Assembly: GCF_019236475.1 (NCBI RefSeq)
Contig: NZ_JAFAIX010000007.1
Coordinates: 1-64,000 of the forward strand
DNA from: Chitinophaga sp.
GTDB lineage: Bacteria > Bacteroidota > Bacteroidia > Chitinophagales > Chitinophagaceae
Direction of reading: 5' to 3'
Length of the DNA stretch: 64,000 nt
Shown piece after piece: positions 24,820 to 32,556 of the stretch. The position numbers and the translations under genes are program-made. How positions within the stretch are numbered: position 1 is the first letter of the stretch; the number at the start of each line of letters is the position of its first letter. The notes below the pieces were generated by a model. The model worked only from the letters and a program-made list of their open reading frames with translations. It was not told the DNA's origin and did not search any database.

Positions 24820-24931
24820 CAATTACTTCGTATATCCGCCAAGGATAGTTAAACTTATCAAGATAAATAACAATACTGCAACCTACCAGACAAATAAATT
24901 TGCTATTTTTAGCATCCTATAAACTGTATTC

Positions 24932-25636
24932 ATGAACGAGGAGAAAGAAAAAAACTCATTCGGCATTCTCAAAAGTCTGAAGAAACTGATTTTTGAAGAT
25001 GAACCTGCAGCAGCAGATCCGGCTCCAAACGCTGCCCCTGTTGCGCCTGCCGCCCCTGAGGTAAAAGTGCCTGCTGCATATCCGCAGACACCTCCGCCGC
25101 TGCCCATCACAGCATCCCCGGCTACGGATGTAAAACAGATGAAAATCAAGGTTTTGGAGATGCTAGAAAAGTTGAACGAGCCTGGAGTGGATTTCTTCGA
25201 AGTCTGGAATGCTGCTGCTGAAATGGGAACTGTAGATGCCAATACCCTCAAAGCCGCTTTTACTTCCCTGAAATACGTAGATAAAACCCTCACGAAGGAG
25301 AAATTAACGGCAACGGGTAAACGCTATGCAGATGCATTGCAGGAAACAATTGCTCGCGAAACTGCGGCAAAGCAACAGCAAAAGCAATCCGTAGAACAGC
25401 AGCAGGTAAAGGAAAAAGAAAGCCTGGCAGCGGAAATTCAGGAATTGGAACGAAAATTGAATGAACTGCGCCAACAGTTAGATAGTAAACAAAAAGACCT
25501 ACGAGAAATTAACAGTAAGTATGAACCACAGCTTCGTGATATCGACAATAAAATCGCTATTGGCAATAGCGCTGTAGCGGAAGTAATAGCCGATATCCGG
25601 AAGGCCCTCGACCTTATTGATAGCAACATAATTTAA
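24932..25636 (+). CDS. Unknown coiled-coil protein, first gene of a three-gene module
   Basis: This 234-residue protein has no signal peptide or membrane segment. Residues about 25-70 are an Ala/Pro-rich linker (AAADPAPNAAPVAPAAPEVK). Residues about 72-130 form a small helical domain (MKIKVLEMLEKLNEPGVDFF, then LKAAFTSLKYVDKTLTKEKL). Residues 130-220 are a long coiled coil with repeated Gln, Glu and Lys. I recognise no family. Nine bases separate it from the next gene, so the three genes to 27814 are an operon; the coiled coil may bind the coiled coil of the second protein. Confidence 0.75.
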   Translation: MNEEKEKNSFGILKSLKKLIFEDEPAAADPAPNAAPVAPAAPEVKVPAAYPQTPPPLPITASPATDVKQMKIKVLEMLEKLNEPGVDFFEVWNAAAEMGTVDANTLKAAFTSLKYVDKTLTKEKLTATGKRYADALQETIARETAAKQQQKQSVEQQQVKEKESLAAEIQELERKLNELRQQLDSKQKDLREINSKYEPQLRDIDNKIAIGNSAVAEVIADIRKALDLIDSNII

Positions 25637-25644
25637 TAGTCCCT

Positions 25645-26754
25645 ATGGTACAACAACAGCAGCAGGTAAACATTCCTGCCGAGTTAAAAAGTCAACTCCC
25701 CATCTTCCAAGTACTGGGAGATCATTTGCCCGCTCAAATGCAGACGCCTGAAGCAAAGAAAACAATGTCTAATATTTTCTTTTGGGCATTGATTCTGGGA
25801 GGTGCATTTGCATTCTTCAAATACCTGCCGGTATTATTGGAGTATGCACAGAAAAGTATTCTGCTAGTCATCTTTAGTATTATCCTGATCGTATTGTTGA
25901 TGCTGGCTCCTAGGATTATCGCGGTGTTACACCGACTGGGAACGGTATTATTGTTTAAAAGCGAAAAAGCGATTATCCGTAATAATCCTATTGAATCCTT
26001 GCAGTTGCTGTCAAAAGATGCAAGAGATACGCTCAAAAGGGTAAAAGATAAAATTGCCAATGTGGATGGTGTTCGTATAGACATGATCCAGAGTGGTGAA
26101 TCTTCACAGAAAACAGCAGAGGAGAAATACGGTTTAGCGAAACGTTTCACGCAGGAAGCTGCTAGTCTGGAAGAGAAAAGCAAAGCGGAATCCGCTAATA
26201 ACAACATCGAGAAATCCAATGCCCTGGCCCGTGATGCGAAAGAAACCCGTACCAAAGCTTTCCTGCTAGGTAAAGAAGGAGAGGCGGAAGAGCAGAATGC
26301 CAGAAGCTATGCCCAATATGCGAACCAGTTTGCGAAAGTCCTGGAAGTATTGAAAGATAACGAAAGCGCTGCACGCATTTATGTGAGTACACTGGATAGC
26401 AGTATTTCCATCATTGCGAAAAAACTGGAAGCTACCCAGAAAATGAAAAATGCAACGGATGGCCTGGCGGAAGTATTCAACATCAAAGATGGCTGGGTAT
26501 TCCAAGAAGCGATGAATGCCGCTACTGGCGCTATCAGCCAGAATATTGCCTCAATCAGATCCAACCTCGATTTCCTGGATCAGAACAATAATATCACGGT
26601 GGGTGGCGCTCCTTCTCAAAGCGAACTGGAAGAGTTTATCCGCAAAGTGGATGATCGTAACCTGAAAATGCTGAACGTCAGCAAAATGGCCGACTCCTAT
26701 TATGACCTGAAACCAGAAGAGAAAGTAGATAAAGGCTTCTCTATCCTTGATTAA
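25645..26754 (+). CDS. Unknown membrane protein with long helical domain, second gene of the module
   Basis: This encodes 369 residues. Two transmembrane helices lie at about residues 45-65 (IFFWALILGGAFAFFKYL) and 75-95 (LLVIFSIILIVLLMLAPRII). The remaining ~270 residues are helical and charged (QKTAEEKYGLAKRFTQEAAS and similar), predicted coiled coil on the same side of the membrane as the N-terminus if both helices cross. There is a glutamine-rich opening (MVQQQQQVN). No family is recognised; the layout loosely recalls membrane-stress scaffolds. It sits between a soluble coiled-coil protein and a membrane-anchored actin-like protein. Confidence 0.75.
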   Translation: MVQQQQQVNIPAELKSQLPIFQVLGDHLPAQMQTPEAKKTMSNIFFWALILGGAFAFFKYLPVLLEYAQKSILLVIFSIILIVLLMLAPRIIAVLHRLGTVLLFKSEKAIIRNNPIESLQLLSKDARDTLKRVKDKIANVDGVRIDMIQSGESSQKTAEEKYGLAKRFTQEAASLEEKSKAESANNNIEKSNALARDAKETRTKAFLLGKEGEAEEQNARSYAQYANQFAKVLEVLKDNESAARIYVSTLDSSISIIAKKLEATQKMKNATDGLAEVFNIKDGWVFQEAMNAATGAISQNIASIRSNLDFLDQNNNITVGGAPSQSELEEFIRKVDDRNLKMLNVSKMADSYYDLKPEEKVDKGFSILD

Positions 26755-26785
26755 TTCGTAAACAACCCAAAAGCACAATACACAA

Positions 26786-27814
26786 ATGGAAGAAAAATCA
26801 ACCTGGGCCAAATTGCGTTGGCCGATTAAAGTGTTCATCATTGCTATACCTATCATCGGTATTGGTTACTGGGCATCTGAATCCGGAAAGCTGGGCGGTA
26901 GCGGTAGTAAGTCTGACGAACCTAAAACGGAAGAACAACAAACTGCGCCTGTAGCCGGTAAAGAAAGTAAAAAAACGAAATCTCCTGCTGGCAAAACTGC
27001 TGAAAAGCGCACTTTTAACTATACCCCTGAGAAACCAGTAGATGGTGAAATGAAAGGTGTGGTGGAAGTGGGTGCTTCCGGTTTCAACTCTTTCGTGATC
27101 AACTACGACAAAGAAAAACGTTGGGAGATTGTTTCCAAAGATTTCGGTAAATCCTTCGTATATGAAGGAATGGCCACCACCGCAGATATCCGCCAAGGTC
27201 TGAAAGACTATATCGGCGCTATGTTTGATAAAGGTGTGAAATCCCGCAACGTTCACTTTGTGATCAGTTCTGGTGCACAGAAAGAACCTAAAACAGCTAC
27301 TATTGTTGCTGAGCTGAAGAAAATGGGTTATATCGTAAACTTGGTAACTGCAGAGCAGGAGGGTAAATACGCCCTGAAGGCTGTACTGCCTCCAACTTAC
27401 AATGAAAATTCATTTGTAGTGGATATCGGTTCCGGCAATACGAAAATTTCTTGGATGGAAGGTAATACCATTAAATCCCTGGAAGGCCCTGGCGCTAAAT
27501 ATTACGAGAAAGACATGAAGGATGATGCCGTGTATGCTTCTATCAAAGCATTGGCAGAGAAAATCCCTGCTAGCAAACGTGAAATCTGCTTCATCATTGG
27601 TGGTGTACCTTTCGAACTGGCGAAAGAAGTGCGTGATGGCGAAGAGCGCTATACCGTGTTGAATGAGCCGGGTCAGTATAAAACGGACAAGGTAAAAATC
27701 AAAAGTGGTCTGAATATCTACAAGGCTATCAAGGATGTTACCAACTGTGATACGTTTGTATTCGACTGGGATGCGAACTTCACCATTGGCTTCTTGCTTT
27801 CTATGAAATTGTAA
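26786..27814 (+). CDS. Membrane-anchored actin/Ppx-GppA-like (ASKHA) protein, third gene of the module
   Basis: This is a 342-residue protein with one N-terminal transmembrane helix (residues about 12-30, PIKVFIIAIPIIGIGYWA), a charged Lys/Glu/Pro linker (30-85) and a domain with features of the actin/Hsp70/Ppx ATPase fold. Phosphate motif 1 is VVEVGASGFNSFVI (92-105), phosphate motif 2 is VVDIGSGNTKISW (from about 211, Asp213), and an adenosine-type IIGG is at 270-273. The order and spacing fit the fold but the acidic residues are unusual in motif 1 (Glu94 for Asp). A nucleotide-driven membrane process is inferred. A strong terminator follows directly. Confidence 0.7.
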   Translation: MEEKSTWAKLRWPIKVFIIAIPIIGIGYWASESGKLGGSGSKSDEPKTEEQQTAPVAGKESKKTKSPAGKTAEKRTFNYTPEKPVDGEMKGVVEVGASGFNSFVINYDKEKRWEIVSKDFGKSFVYEGMATTADIRQGLKDYIGAMFDKGVKSRNVHFVISSGAQKEPKTATIVAELKKMGYIVNLVTAEQEGKYALKAVLPPTYNENSFVVDIGSGNTKISWMEGNTIKSLEGPGAKYYEKDMKDDAVYASIKALAEKIPASKREICFIIGGVPFELAKEVRDGEERYTVLNEPGQYKTDKVKIKSGLNIYKAIKDVTNCDTFVFDWDANFTIGFLLSMKL

Positions 27815-27830
27815 CAGATAATACGTTATA

Positions 27831-27868
27831 AAAAAGGGCGTCTCAAAATTAAATGAGACGCCCTTTTT
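27831..27868. terminator. Bidirectional intrinsic terminator
   Basis: AAAAAGGGCGTCTCA (27831-27845) pairs with TGAGACGCCCTTTTT (27854-27868), 15 bp, with A and T tracts on either side. It ends both the module at 24932-27814 and the convergent BON/SH3 operon. Confidence 0.92.
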
Positions 27869-27884
27869 ATTTATTGAATAGTGA

Positions 27885-28304
27885 TCAACTTGGTTGTAAA
27901 TATTGAGCATATGCATAGCCTTCAACACCATCGTCGGTACGAATCAGCCACCATTGGTCATTCATTTTACTTACCAGTGAAACAACTTCACCATGAGCTG
28001 CTTTCCCAACAATTGGTTGATCAGTTCCTGGTCCTTTACGAACATTGAGATTAGTTGAGTCAGTGACTACTGTCAACTTAGCCCCTTCAACCGCAGTAGC
28101 TACCTGGATATCCATTACAACATCGCCGGAAAGAAAATTAGGATCAATCTTTCCATAAATGTTCCAAAGGTTATCTTTAACTTCCCCGCTTGGAGCTGTA
28201 CCATTAATGTGCAATACGCCATCCTGTTCTGCAACTTGCAGATCCGATACGCCAGATGTATTTGCGGTATCTATCAGCTCTTTGTATTTATCCTGTAATG
28301 CCAT
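27885..28304 (-). CDS. BON-like and SH3b domain protein
   Basis: This 139-residue protein has an N-terminal BON-like domain (KYKELIDTANTSGVSDLQVA, then GVLHINGTAPSGEVKDNLWN) and a C-terminal bacterial SH3 domain (NLNVRKGPGTDQPIVGKAAH, WWLIRTDDGVEGYAYAQYL). BON domains bind membranes or ligands and SH3b domains usually bind peptidoglycan, but there is no signal peptide, so either it is cytoplasmic or exported in another way. The layout resembles BON-LysM proteins with SH3b in place of LysM. It is the second gene after the BON lipoprotein, 27 bases apart. Confidence 0.85.
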   Translation of the reverse strand: MALQDKYKELIDTANTSGVSDLQVAEQDGVLHINGTAPSGEVKDNLWNIYGKIDPNFLSGDVVMDIQVATAVEGAKLTVVTDSTNLNVRKGPGTDQPIVGKAAHGEVVSLVSKMNDQWWLIRTDDGVEGYAYAQYLQPS

Positions 28305-28331
28305 AAAAGTTTTAATTTAAAATGAATGAAC

Positions 28332-28823
28332 TTATTTTATTTTTAAACCTTTTGCATCCACTTTTTTAGGATGTAATGCATCCAATGCCATTTTCAAAGT
28401 TTTCCAACGATCCGCTTTCGCTTCTCCGGTAACGGTTAATACGCCATCGTTTTCTTCTACTTTTACTCCAGGGAAATCTTTCACTATAGCAGCTACTGCC
28501 AATTTCAGTGAATCGCCTGCTGTTACTACCGGCGCTGCAGGAGCAGGAGGTGGAGGCGGAGCAACCATTATATTGTTTACAACACTCTTAACATCTTTTA
28601 CTGCCTTAGCCGCATTTTCAGCAGAAGCCTTTTCTTCTGCAGAGTTAACAGTTCCAGACAATGTTACTACTCCGTCTTTTACTTCAGCCGTAACTCCCGG
28701 ATTTGCATGAACGGCTGTGCTTACAGTATTCATAATATCGGAGTCTTTCGGTTTGCTTTTACAAGCAACCATAAAAAATAGCCCCATAACCATGGTGGAA
28801 GTGAGCAGGTGTCTGAGTTTCAT
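28332..28823 (-). CDS. BON domain lipoprotein
   Basis: This encodes 163 residues. The signal sequence ends in a lipobox FFMVAC (cysteine near residue 21) followed by KSKPKD. Two BON domains follow: residues about 28-88 (VTAEVKDGVVTLSGTVNSAE) and about 105-163 (VKVEENDGVLTVTGEAKADR), joined by a proline-alanine linker (APPPPPAPAAP). BON proteins in the envelope are linked to membrane integrity and osmotic stress in other bacteria. It is the first gene of a two-gene operon with the BON-SH3 gene. Confidence 0.88.
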   Translation of the reverse strand: MKLRHLLTSTMVMGLFFMVACKSKPKDSDIMNTVSTAVHANPGVTAEVKDGVVTLSGTVNSAEEKASAENAAKAVKDVKSVVNNIMVAPPPPPAPAAPVVTAGDSLKLAVAAIVKDFPGVKVEENDGVLTVTGEAKADRWKTLKMALDALHPKKVDAKGLKIK

Positions 28824-29029
28824 AATCGAACTTTGATTTTAATGATAAAAAAATATCAATTAAGGTAAGTATCTTTTTCCATCCTGCAATCAAACGGCAG
28901 TGACTTATTTTTGATTTAACATTGGAAGACGGCATAATGCCAGGCAAACGGTATACTATATACGAGCATATAAACGGTTCTCAGGGGCTTAATTTACTTT
29001 TGATACGTCTACTTTTTTGTGTAGTATTT

Positions 29030-30049
29030 TCAGGTATGGGGAGACGCGAGTCCGGCTATCCAATCTATTTTCCGCTCCATCGCCGCTTTCGTCAATGCCA
29101 CTGCTTTCGCAAATCTCTCCTCCCAGTTGCCGGTAATTTCTTCGAATGGGATATGGTAATCCTGTAATGTTTGGCGATGGAAGGCATCCAGTTTATCCCT
29201 TTCTTCCTGGCTCAGGCGGGTGCCGTCTTGTACAAAAGGTACATCATTATTGAGATACAGATAGATGTCGGCCCGGTTCTTTCGGAATATTTCCGGACTG
29301 AGATCCAGTGCTGTTGCAAAGGCGTATCTGCCGTAGGAGATAGTGATATGTACGTCTGTATCGATGATGAGTAGGGGACTGTTACCCCGGGACGCGTCAT
29401 CAATAATGGTGGCATGTGCGTTGGCAACGAGGTAAAGATCATCTATGGAGAATTCATTGGAATCATCAATCAGATCGCGCCCGGCTTCCAGTACGGCGGT
29501 AGCGTGGAAGTGATCGGCCAGTTGTGCCGTGAGGGTAGTTTTACCTGTAGATTCAGTACCAAGGATCACCACTTTTACATTCAGGTCCGGCTTCACGCTG
29601 CTTGGGAGAAATTTCCACCATGCCGCAGGATCTTTGCGAATGGCGGTCGCGCTAACGGGCACCTGTATACGTTGCGGATCAAATGGGATATGTTGGATCC
29701 CCATGAAGCGGGCGACGTATGCTCCATAAGGTTCGGAAGTAATGAGTAAGGTATGGTCTGGTAGGAGGCGACTAAAAGCTGTTGCCCAGATTTCAGATAT
29801 TGTTTCGGAAGACACGGAGCTATTGGGTAGCAAGGCTTCCTCGTAATCGAAAATTCGTATATCCAGGTTCGTTATACCGGCAAAGGTTTCATCCATCCAG
29901 GATTTACGCATCTTTCCGGGCAACTGTTCCTGGTCGCTGACACAAATCAATACCGTGAGGAAATCACATTGGGTGAGGGCAAACCGTATCATCGCCTCAT
30001 GCCCTTTATGAAAAGGGAGAAATTTTCCGAACACAAAACCTTTCTTCAT
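29030..30049 (-). CDS. nadR: NadR-like NMN adenylyltransferase / ribosylnicotinamide kinase
   Basis: This 339-residue protein has two enzymatic parts. The N-terminal nucleotidyltransferase has GKFLPFHKGHEAMI with the HxGH-type motif His14-Lys-Gly-His17 and later SATAIRKDPAAWW, matching nicotinamide-mononucleotide adenylyltransferase. The C-terminal kinase has a P-loop GTESTGKTT at residues 164-172 and acts on ribosylnicotinamide. It lacks the N-terminal helix-turn-helix of the enterobacterial NadR repressor, as is usual outside that group, so it is an NAD-salvage enzyme rather than a regulator. It is cytoplasmic and stands alone. Confidence 0.93.
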   Translation of the reverse strand: MKKGFVFGKFLPFHKGHEAMIRFALTQCDFLTVLICVSDQEQLPGKMRKSWMDETFAGITNLDIRIFDYEEALLPNSSVSSETISEIWATAFSRLLPDHTLLITSEPYGAYVARFMGIQHIPFDPQRIQVPVSATAIRKDPAAWWKFLPSSVKPDLNVKVVILGTESTGKTTLTAQLADHFHATAVLEAGRDLIDDSNEFSIDDLYLVANAHATIIDDASRGNSPLLIIDTDVHITISYGRYAFATALDLSPEIFRKNRADIYLYLNNDVPFVQDGTRLSQEERDKLDAFHRQTLQDYHIPFEEITGNWEERFAKAVALTKAAMERKIDWIAGLASPHT

Positions 30050-30446
30050 CCGTTGAAATTTGGAAATGGCAAGGTACCACCTTTATCCCTGATTAAGGCC
30101 AATTTTTCGGAGGAATGGCTGTCTCACTAAAAAAATTAATGGAACATAATACGAATGTGCGGATGTTTTTTGTTTATATATCTCCAAAAACCAACTACCT
30201 AATTTTTGATAACACTTTTTAACTTTTTGCTAAAATCTGCAAAATTATTTAGCAGATATTCTATTTATTAACAAAATGTAATAAGTTATGAATATAGATA
30301 ATATAATTATATTTATTAAATAACAATATTTTGTTATTATTTTATACACGTAAGTACGGTCCATGAAAACTTATGATGTTATTTGAAGAGCCTTATTTTT
30401 ACATGCCACAATTATTCCGCGCTATGATTCATATAAAAGAGGAGAT
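30050..30446. other. 397-bp A/T-rich gap before the ECF sigma gene
   Basis: No gene is seen. It contains an exact 20-base word at 30121-30140 that recurs at 57515 and several short inverted repeats in A/T-rich DNA: ATCTGC (30235-30240) with GCAGAT (30252-30257), and AATAACAA (30319-30326) with TTGTTATT (30331-30338). It should include the promoter of the sigma factor at 30447. Confidence 0.6.
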
Positions 30447-31043
30447 ATGAACATTAATGATGCCGAATTAATCGAACAATTACAGGATAGTCAAGTTGCC
30501 GCGTTTGATGAGCTGTATTGGAAATATCACGAGCCGGTATACCGCAATATTTTCAAGTTCGTAAAAGAAGAAACTGTTGCCCAGGATATCTTACAGGAGG
30601 TGTTTAGCCGATTGTGGGAGAAGCGGTTTGATCTCAAAACGGATCAACCGGTAAGCGGATGGTTGTTTGTGATCAGTTTCCATCTATCTGTATCGCACAT
30701 ACGAAAAAAGGTGCGGGAGCACGCACTGCACAAAGATCTACTGTCCATGTCCGAAGAAGGAATGGAAGGAGTGGAGAACCTGCAGGTACAAGAAGAACAG
30801 TTTAAATTGCTAATGGAGGGTATTGCGCAGTTATCTCCCAGGAAACGCGATATCGTGACCTTGTGTAAACTGGAAGGTAAAACCTATGCGGAAGCTGCTG
30901 CTGAACTGAATATCTCCCGCCATACCGTAAAAGAACATCTGTCTATTGCTATGTCCCTATTAAATGAATACATGCAGCGAAATGGTGAACAAAAATATAT
31001 TCTGTTGTTACTGTTTTTCCTCAATTTCCCTGATGGGAACTGA
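30447..31043 (+). CDS. ECF RNA polymerase sigma factor, Bacteroidota FecI-like
   Basis: This 198-residue protein contains sigma region 2 (AFDELYWKYHEPVYRNIFKF, DILQEVFSRLWEKRFDL) and region 4 (LSPRKRDIVTLCKLEGKTYA, AAAELNISRHTVKEHLSIAM). The family expands greatly in Bacteroidota and each member normally pairs with a FecR anti-sigma protein and an N-terminally extended SusC. That is the order seen here (FecR at 31154, SusC at 32557), so it very likely drives transcription of the SusC operon when substrate binds the outer-membrane transporter. Confidence 0.93.
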   Translation: MNINDAELIEQLQDSQVAAFDELYWKYHEPVYRNIFKFVKEETVAQDILQEVFSRLWEKRFDLKTDQPVSGWLFVISFHLSVSHIRKKVREHALHKDLLSMSEEGMEGVENLQVQEEQFKLLMEGIAQLSPRKRDIVTLCKLEGKTYAEAAAELNISRHTVKEHLSIAMSLLNEYMQRNGEQKYILLLLFFLNFPDGN

Positions 31044-31153
31044 TGTTTATCGTATTAGTAAATAAAATATGTAAACTTTTTTGAAAAAAATCCCGGAAAC
31101 CACCCCGCCATTTTTTCAAGCCATGCGTATTTAGATTATAAACCGTCACGATA

Positions 31154-32161
31154 GTGGATAACAGAAAAGCTTATTTGCAGCAACTACTGCATTCAGAAAA
31201 ATGGTCAATAGCACAATGGAACTGGATCAGGGAATACCTGGAAGGTGCCGATCTTTCTGAATTGCAGGCAGTAGCCGAAGAAGATTTTCGGATGGATTTA
31301 CAGGAGATGAAATCTACTTTGGATAGGAAACTCTCCAAGCAAATGTTGAAGAATATTCATCGTCGGGCGGGCATTAAGGATAGTTCATTCCAAGGTATAT
31401 TCCGGATGTATCCCCAGAGAGTGGCCGCAGCGGCAGCATTACTGGTTGTCTGCGTAGCTACTTACTTTTGGATAAAACCTATGGGCTCCAATATGCTGGC
31501 CATCAGTGCTGGAGAGGAACGTAAAATGCTGACCTTACCAGATAGTTCTGTGGTACAACTGGAACGTGGCGCTGTACTCCGATATGCGAAAGACTTCGGA
31601 AAAACCAGTAGAGAACTGGCGTTACAAGGAGAAGCTTTTTTTGATGTGAAAAATGATGCGGCGCATCCTTTTATCATCAATTCAAAAATAATGAAAACTA
31701 CCGTGCTGGGTACTGCATTTAATATGGATGTAGACAATGATTCCCTCGCCAGTGTGGTAGTAGTATCAGGAAGTGTACAAGTAGTGGCCGGAAATCCAAA
31801 TGATACGAAACAGCCAGGCACTGTGCTGACAGCCAACAAAAAACTGGTGTTGAATACTGTTGCCAATGAAATCTATGTTACAGACGGTACGGCCGATGCG
31901 CGATTCTATCAACAAAAGAAAGTAGGTGTCTTCCTTTATGAAGAAGAAACTGTAGCCAACATCTTGAATGATCTAGAACGCCTGTATAATCTGTCACTGA
32001 AAGCAAGTCCCGATATCTTGCAACAACGGATCAAACTGGATGTTAAAATCGATCAAAGTGTAAGGATTCCGCTGGAGTATTTGGCTGCTGTGTATCAGGC
32101 CCGATTGGTAGCACTAGCTGATGGGAAAGGATATATGTTAGAAAGTGGAAATAGCCACTGA
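31154..32161 (+). CDS. FecR family anti-sigma factor
   Basis: This encodes 335 residues from GTG 31154. The cytoplasmic N-terminus (residues 1-80) would hold the sigma factor; a single transmembrane helix follows at about 94-112 (AAAAALLVVCVATYFWI). The periplasmic part is the FecR domain (LTLPDSSVVQLERGAVLRYA, ELALQGEAFFDVKNDAAHPF, TTVLGTAFNM), and the C-terminus resembles DUF4974 (ILNDLERLYNLSLKASPDIL), which probably contacts the STN domain of SusC. It is 110 bases after the sigma gene and about 395 before susC. Confidence 0.93.
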   Translation: MDNRKAYLQQLLHSEKWSIAQWNWIREYLEGADLSELQAVAEEDFRMDLQEMKSTLDRKLSKQMLKNIHRRAGIKDSSFQGIFRMYPQRVAAAAALLVVCVATYFWIKPMGSNMLAISAGEERKMLTLPDSSVVQLERGAVLRYAKDFGKTSRELALQGEAFFDVKNDAAHPFIINSKIMKTTVLGTAFNMDVDNDSLASVVVVSGSVQVVAGNPNDTKQPGTVLTANKKLVLNTVANEIYVTDGTADARFYQQKKVGVFLYEEETVANILNDLERLYNLSLKASPDILQQRIKLDVKIDQSVRIPLEYLAAVYQARLVALADGKGYMLESGNSH

Positions 32162-32556
32162 TAAAACCAAAGTCTAATCGCGTTAACCATGCCATGTATT
32201 CAAATCATATTTGAATAGCAGTAGACATTCATTTTTAACGCTGAAAAATATTACCTGTAAAATCACCAAGATTCTGCAGGGTGGGCAATCTTTGCCCCTT
32301 ACAACAGGTCTTAAACCAATTCTCATCCACCACAAGGATGTATATGTTGTTTGGCTGTATTGTTGTTTAGTAGCTTATTTGAGAATTTATCAACCAGTAT
32401 TATAAACAAGGACTGATTATGAAAACGATGAACATTTACACTTCCGCCACCGGATAAGACTACCTGTTTTATCTGACTAAAAGTTAACTGCATAGCAGAA
32501 GACCCGCTATTGCCCGGTTCTCACAAGGAGCCGGAACGGGAACCTATTACCCTTAA
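32162..32556. other. 395-bp gap and leader before the SusC gene
   Basis: No supported gene. It holds a perfect palindrome TATTCAAAT-CAT-ATTTGAATA (32197-32217) just after the FecR gene, and close to the SusC start a C/G-rich stretch in which CCCGGTTC and GAACGGG can pair and may form a stem near the ribosome-binding region. A 64-codon frame at 32211-32405 has no protein-like features. The promoter recognised by the upstream sigma factor is expected here. Confidence 0.55.

Larger units (their letters stand above)
24611..24931. repeat. 63-bp direct repeats in the gap after the lanthipeptide cluster
   Basis: Units starting at 24616 and 24679 (both CTGCGCAG, then GAAGA.AAAATAAAGCA and a TTTCCAG..A.TCGT end) are about 63 bp apart. 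A third, truncated copy starts at 24742 (CTGCCCAACGGGCAGGGACG) in the same phase. The third copy has become part of a hairpin. The gap contains no gene; besides the repeats it holds two hairpins and the promoter region of the next gene. Confidence 0.7.

Noticed and set aside
30050..30446. Possible insertion-sequence remnant
   Set aside because: Only a 20-base word is shared with another site; no transposase fragment, target duplication or paired terminal repeats are seen.
32211..32405. 64-codon frame in the SusC leader region
   Set aside because: No protein-like features or start context; it lies in an expected promoter/leader region.
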